A stretch of DNA of 64,000 bases from Mesostigma viride (lineage: Eukaryota > Streptophyta > Mesostigmatophyceae > Mesostigmatales > Mesostigmataceae): NCBI GenBank assembly GCA_009746045.1, contig RPFO01000080.1, forward strand, positions 1,513,890 to 1,577,889. The letters are read 5' to 3'. The translations under genes and the position numbers were made by a program. The notes under the pieces are model-generated. The model had not been told where the DNA came from. It did no database searches and saw only the letters and a list, made by a program, of their open reading frames with translations. This document shows positions 60,712 to 64,000 of this stretch, piece by piece (within the stretch, counting starts at the first letter, position 1; each line of letters starts with the position of its first letter).

Positions 60712-61227
60712 TCACATCACATCCAAAAAGGCATCGAGTGACACGCGGCGGTCGCGCGACACCAGCCATCCAAGAGCAGGCACGCCAGCGCATCGTGAGC
60801 GGACACTGGCCACCTTTATCCTGATCAAAAGTCCGACCAAAATAAAACTCGGAACGCCATCGCCGAAAGGCCACCCTGTCGAAAATCGCAGAAGGAAGCC
60901 GTATTCGCTGTCGAGCTGATCGCTCCAAAAATCGAATGACATTGCATTTGCCGCATCGGATTCCAATCGCTGTCGAACCTTGCTAGCTGACCCCGTGTTC
61001 ACCGTCTTTGAGCCATTCGGTTCGCGTTGTCCGCCACCTCTATGCGGCGTGGCCCCGTGGAGTGTGTGCCCGGCCGTTTTCCGGTTGCTGCCGCCATTCG
61101 AAGCCCCGAGCGGGCTCAGAGTAAGGGTACCTGAACCGACACCGTGACAGCGCGTTTGGCCATTCCCTGTTACAGTCCGAATTACGGGGTAGAACTCGTG
61201 TACGAGTAGCAGTCGGTTTTCTGCCAT
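60712..61227 (-). CDS. Hypothetical ORF, doubtful
   Basis: A true ATG (61227) opens 171 codons ending at 60712, with mixed composition and no recognised domain (MAENRLLLVHEFYPVIRTV at the start; SFDFWSDQLDSEYGFLLRF in the middle). It starts 27 bp from the ATG of the plus-strand gene at 61254 in divergent orientation. Length in GC-rich sequence could be chance. Listed only because it is the sole long frame with an ATG in 60.6-61.2 kb. Confidence 0.2.
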   Translation of the reverse strand: MAENRLLLVHEFYPVIRTVTGNGQTRCHGVGSGTLTLSPLGASNGGSNRKTAGHTLHGATPHRGGGQREPNGSKTVNTGSASKVRQRLESDAANAMSFDFWSDQLDSEYGFLLRFSTGWPFGDGVPSFILVGLLIRIKVASVRSRCAGVPALGWLVSRDRRVSLDAFLDVM

Positions 61228-61253
61228 TTAGTAACCCTCTAGGTGCGTCGACC

Positions 61254-61867
61254 ATGACGTCCTCCGCCCGCCGATGGAGGCGAGCATTGAAGATGCATCG
61301 CGCGCACCGGAGACGGTGCATGTTGATACTCATTGTCCTCCTGTTCGCTGGCATTGTCGCCTTTTTCGGTGAGGTGCTCGCGTGCAGTAGACTCGCTCCG
61401 TTGGCCGTCTAGCTTCGATTCGTCGCTCCCGCCGCTGTTTTTTTTTTTCCCGCCTCGCACGCCCGCCCGCGGGCACTGACGATCCACCTCCGCCCCCTCG
61501 CACCCCTTCCCCGCAGGCGACACTGATGTCGCTCGTCCGACGAGAGTGGTCCCTGGCGCGGAGCACGCCCCTGCCGGTGCCGCCGGCGGGGACGACGGCA
61601 CCTTTCCAGGTGTTGACCGCGGGACATCGTGTCTCAGCGTCCGGCGGGAAACGCCGCAGATGCACGCGGTACGTCCGTTGTCTACAGCATTGCCTCGGCC
61701 GTGCTTTCAACTTACCATCCGGTCATTCGTCTCACTGGGTGACTCCTTCGTCCGCTATACCCACCGTGCAAGCCTTCGTTATACCATTCTTCCGTCGACG
61801 CGGCGTTCACCTTCTCTCATGGTGTACTGTACTGCATTCGTTCGTCGAAAGACACGCACGCGACGTT
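61254..61867 (+). CDS. Putative signal-anchor (type II membrane) protein, multi-exon, incomplete
   Basis: The ATG at 61254 starts MTSSARRWRRAL and HRAHRRRC, a strongly basic tail, then a hydrophobic stretch of about 16 residues (MLILIVLLFAGIVAFF) at residues 22-37. This is a classical cytoplasmic tail plus signal anchor as in Golgi enzymes. A donor (ttcg|gtgagg, 61368/61369) and acceptor (ccgcag|gcgac, 61516/61517) join it in phase to an acidic/Gly-rich stem (DTDVARPTRVVPGAEHAPAG). This ends either at a donor cacgcg|gtacgt (61668/61669, phase 0) or by read-through to the stop at 61867. If spliced, the next compatible exon in the window would begin after 63314 (gcatgcag|aac, phase 0). A lumenal catalytic domain is not visible here. 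A Golgi glycosyltransferase is one guess, not supported by any motif. Confidence 0.45.
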
Positions 61868-61985
61868 AAAGCGCGGGGCCGGCCCACCGCTGCCGTGCCC
61901 CGCCCGTGCCACACTTTCCCCGCGCAATGTTGGTGGTATGACGAGAAACAACCTGGCTCGCCAGAGCCGGAGCCATCCTTTTATC

Positions 61986-62774
61986 CGGCGGAGCCCATTT
62001 TCGGAAGAACCAAAGGTTCGAAGAAAGGGCGAAGCCAATTTAGTTGGAGAGGTGCGTGAGAAGGGGGATGCACGATTAGCGTTACCATTGGACGAAACTT
62101 AGCCGACGGTGGATCTTTGTTTAAAGTTTTTGCATCTGCGGCTGTAGTGGTACGGTCAGTTGAGAAGGGTCCAGTTTTTTGGGAAACCTCAACCTGCGAG
62201 TAGACCATCAACCGAATTTCGGCCAAACGGCTAGTTGTATTTTCTGCAAACGGCTAGTTGTATTTGTTAGGCGTGGCGCGGCGCGGCGGGGTGGGTGGGG
62301 TGGTCATTTGCCGAATACTAGTAGACTAGTAGACCCCTTCTGAGAACACCGACTCCGACTTAACCAACTCCGACTAATTTAGTCGGACCAATAGTCGGAC
62401 TTGAGCCGAAAAACGGGCACGGATTCCCCCTTCTGAGAACACCGACTCGGGACGGACAGCAGCAGCGCCGCGCCGCACGCTCAGGCCGCGTGAAGTGGCC
62501 TCTAACGCCGGTGGCCCGCCCCACTTCCAAGCCGGTACGGATGCCAGCATGGCCAGGGCACACCCCGACTAAGCTAGTCGGACACCGACTAACCTACCCC
62601 GACCATTTTCCGCTTTTCGCGAAAATAGCGGGGTAGATTACTAGATAGAGATTAGTCGGAGTCCGACTAATTTCCCCAAAACGCGCCGCGCCAGCAATTT
62701 AGTCGGTGTTTGTAGTCGGAGTCGGTGTTCTCGGAAGGGGTCTAGTAGATGTCTTCCGAAAATGGGCTCCGCCG
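61986..62774. mobile_element. Inverted-repeat element (23-bp perfect arms)
   Basis: The arm beginning cggcggagcccattttcgga (61986-62008) is mirrored at 62752-62774. A smaller MITE (62331-62743) sits against the right arm. No target duplication is identified with confidence and no ORF is seen. Confidence 0.5.
62331..62743. mobile_element. 413-bp MITE nested in the larger inverted-repeat element
   Basis: Inverted agaccccttctgagaacacc / cgactccgac ends (one mismatch), flanked by AGT (62328-62330 and 62744-62746). The interior contains further gtcgga / tccgac motifs in both orientations and a third copy of the terminal motif at 62430-62450. Confidence 0.65.
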
Positions 62775-62799
62775 ACGAAAGTTTTAACGTGAAAGTTTT

Positions 62800-63240
62800 A
62801 CAACGCACGTTACTTGATAGCCAAACCCTGCACCTCCATGTCAGGGGCTAGTACCCCTCCACCGGTCTCGCGCGTGCACGCTTCCTTCCTGTCCACCCCT
62901 CTTCCCTTCCCACCCCTGCATTGTCCCATCTTTTGTCCCTTCCGTCCCCCGGCCCCCACTCCATCACTGCCTTCCTTCCGTCCCACCCACCCCCCCACCC
63001 CCACCCCGCCCCCCCCAACCCCCTGCTAAAATCCGTCGCTGCACCCGTTCCATCTGGGACACTAGAGCTGCCGCCATCCAGGTCCGGGCTCTGCACGTGC
63101 GGTGACGTGCGACCCTTTTGGCAAGGCGTGTTGACATGGCGCGCGTAGGTCGTTTGCTGCCGCGTGTATTTTCCAGCCACCTAACCGTCCTCCTGGCCGA
63201 CAGGGGGTTAAGCGCGCCGTACTGTTTCTAGCCAACCGCG
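62800..63240. other. C-rich tract, no gene seen
   Basis: Pyrimidine-rich DNA (ccttccgtcccacccacccc at 62973 on) lacking any recognisable ORF. Confidence 0.4.
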
Positions 63241-63308
63241 TAGCACGTGCGCCACATTCTGATCATCCGTTGTCTGCACTCTCCACGCCCGCACCGCTAC
63301 TTGGCCGC

Positions 63309-63542
63309 ATGCAGAACGACCTCCGTTGTCGGCACACATCCCAGCCCCAGTCTTCAAGCTTGTCATGGGACGCCCGTTTCATCAACCTTCGGCGACCGAG
63401 GGGGTACTGGCGGGCGCTGTCGCGGAAGAACCGTGCGTCGTGGCATAGGCAGCGGGATGCGACGAAACGGGATCTGACCAAGGACGGGGACGTCGAGTCC
63501 AACCCGGGACCGTCGCACGAGGCTGCCGCGCCCCCACCCCAC
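63309..63542 (+). CDS. Exon encoding a 2A-like ribosome-skipping motif
   Basis: From ATG 63309 the frame runs 78 codons to a strong donor (cccac|gtacgt, 63542/63543). The start is polar ([16 protein letters not shown]), the middle basic and aromatic ([21 protein letters not shown]), then [14 protein letters not shown] at 63471-63512, followed by a Pro/Ala-rich tail ([10 protein letters not shown]). D-V-E-x-N-P-G-P is the canonical 2A signature, at which the ribosome omits the Gly-Pro peptide bond and releases two proteins from one frame. Outside viruses such motifs occur at the N-terminus of some non-LTR retrotransposons and in a few cellular proteins. Here it would separate a 67-residue leader, ending at NPG, from the downstream protein, which continues beyond the donor. 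The exon could instead be exon 3 of the 61254 gene via the acceptor at 63314. The intron that follows is a GGTT microsatellite running off the window. Confidence 0.5.
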
Positions 63543-63603
63543 GTACGTCGCGTGCTTGTTGCAATCGCGTGTACCCACAGATTGTGTCCCGGCATGCTGG
63601 GTG

Positions 63604-64000
63604 CTCGGTTGGTTGGTTGGTTGGTTGGTTGGTTGGTTGTTTGGTTGTTTGGTTGGTTGGTTGGTTGGTTGGTTGGTTGGTTGTTTGTTTGTTTGGTTGG
63701 TTGGTTGGTTGGTTGGTTGAATGGTTGGTTGGTTGGTTGGTTGGTTGGTTGGTTGGGTGGGTGGGTGGGTGGTTGGTTAGTTGGTTGGTAGCTTGGTTGG
63801 TAGCTTGGTTGGTTGGTTGGTTGGTTGAATGGTTGGCTGGTCGGTTGGTTGGTTGGTAGCTTGGTTGGTTGGTTGGTTGGTTGGTCGGTTGCTTGGTTGG
63901 TTGGTTGGTTGGTTGGTTGGTTGGTTGGTTGGTTGGTTGGTTGGTTGGTTGGTTGGTTGGTTGGTTGGTTGGTTGGTTGGTTGGTTGGTTGGTTGGTTGG
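63604..64000 (+). repeat. (GGTT)n microsatellite, continues past the window
   Basis: About 395 bp of ggtt units with scattered variants (gttt, gggt, agctt). It lies inside the presumed intron after the 2A exon. Confidence 0.95.

Overview
This is a window of nuclear DNA from an intron-rich, moderately GC-rich eukaryote. A green alga or related protist fits best, because the genes combine GT-AG introns with a SWI2/SNF2 remodeller, HARBI1-type and hAT-like DNA transposons, non-LTR retrotransposons and extreme simple-sequence expansion. I cannot name the species from sequence alone. Nothing is bacterial: there are no operons and no ribosome-binding sites.

Region 1 (1-25 kb) is a transposon graveyard. 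It holds about four copies of a roughly 2-kb minus-strand retrotransposon that carries only an ORF1-like protein (1.9-3.9, 4.3-6.3, 7.0-9.0, 23.5-25.0 kb). One of these lies inside a DNA element with 8-bp target duplications (3994-6750). From 9.15 to 23.48 kb runs a head-to-tail array of 5'-truncated copies of a second LINE, whose ORF2 has a reverse transcriptase, a CCHC finger and a C-terminal restriction-like endonuclease. The longest copy is broken by three inserts with recognisable ends: a CACTA-ended MITE (9967-10445), a 4.9-kb foldback-like element with a Tudor-like gene (10747-15636) and a 4.7-kb TIR element (17664-22329). Removing the insert sequences restores sensible coding sequence at the last site.

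Region 2 (25.5-45 kb) is one large minus-strand gene that I could assemble into 18 phase-consistent exons (about 1850 aa). It has an HMG-box-like segment, a full SNF2 ATPase/helicase and two PHD-type zinc-finger blocks. Its introns hold microsatellites and, strikingly, decayed copies of the adjacent exon edges including the splice sites. A small three-exon plus-strand gene (45501-47160) starts divergently.

Region 3 (45-60.5 kb) is accessory again. It contains a SINE-like family with a fixed 3' end and clear target duplications (inserts of 15 to 212 bp), a hAT-type MITE, a MULE-like transposase relic, a TA-flanked element (52442-55597), a PIF/Harbinger element (55710-58910) inserted in a palindromic repeat, and a 221-bp satellite whose every unit carries a 72-bp palindrome (59.1-60.35 kb).

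Region 4 (60.5-64 kb) has an apparent signal-anchor gene (61254), two nested inverted-repeat elements, and an exon (63309-63542) encoding a canonical 2A-like ribosome-skipping motif. It ends in a long GGTT microsatellite.
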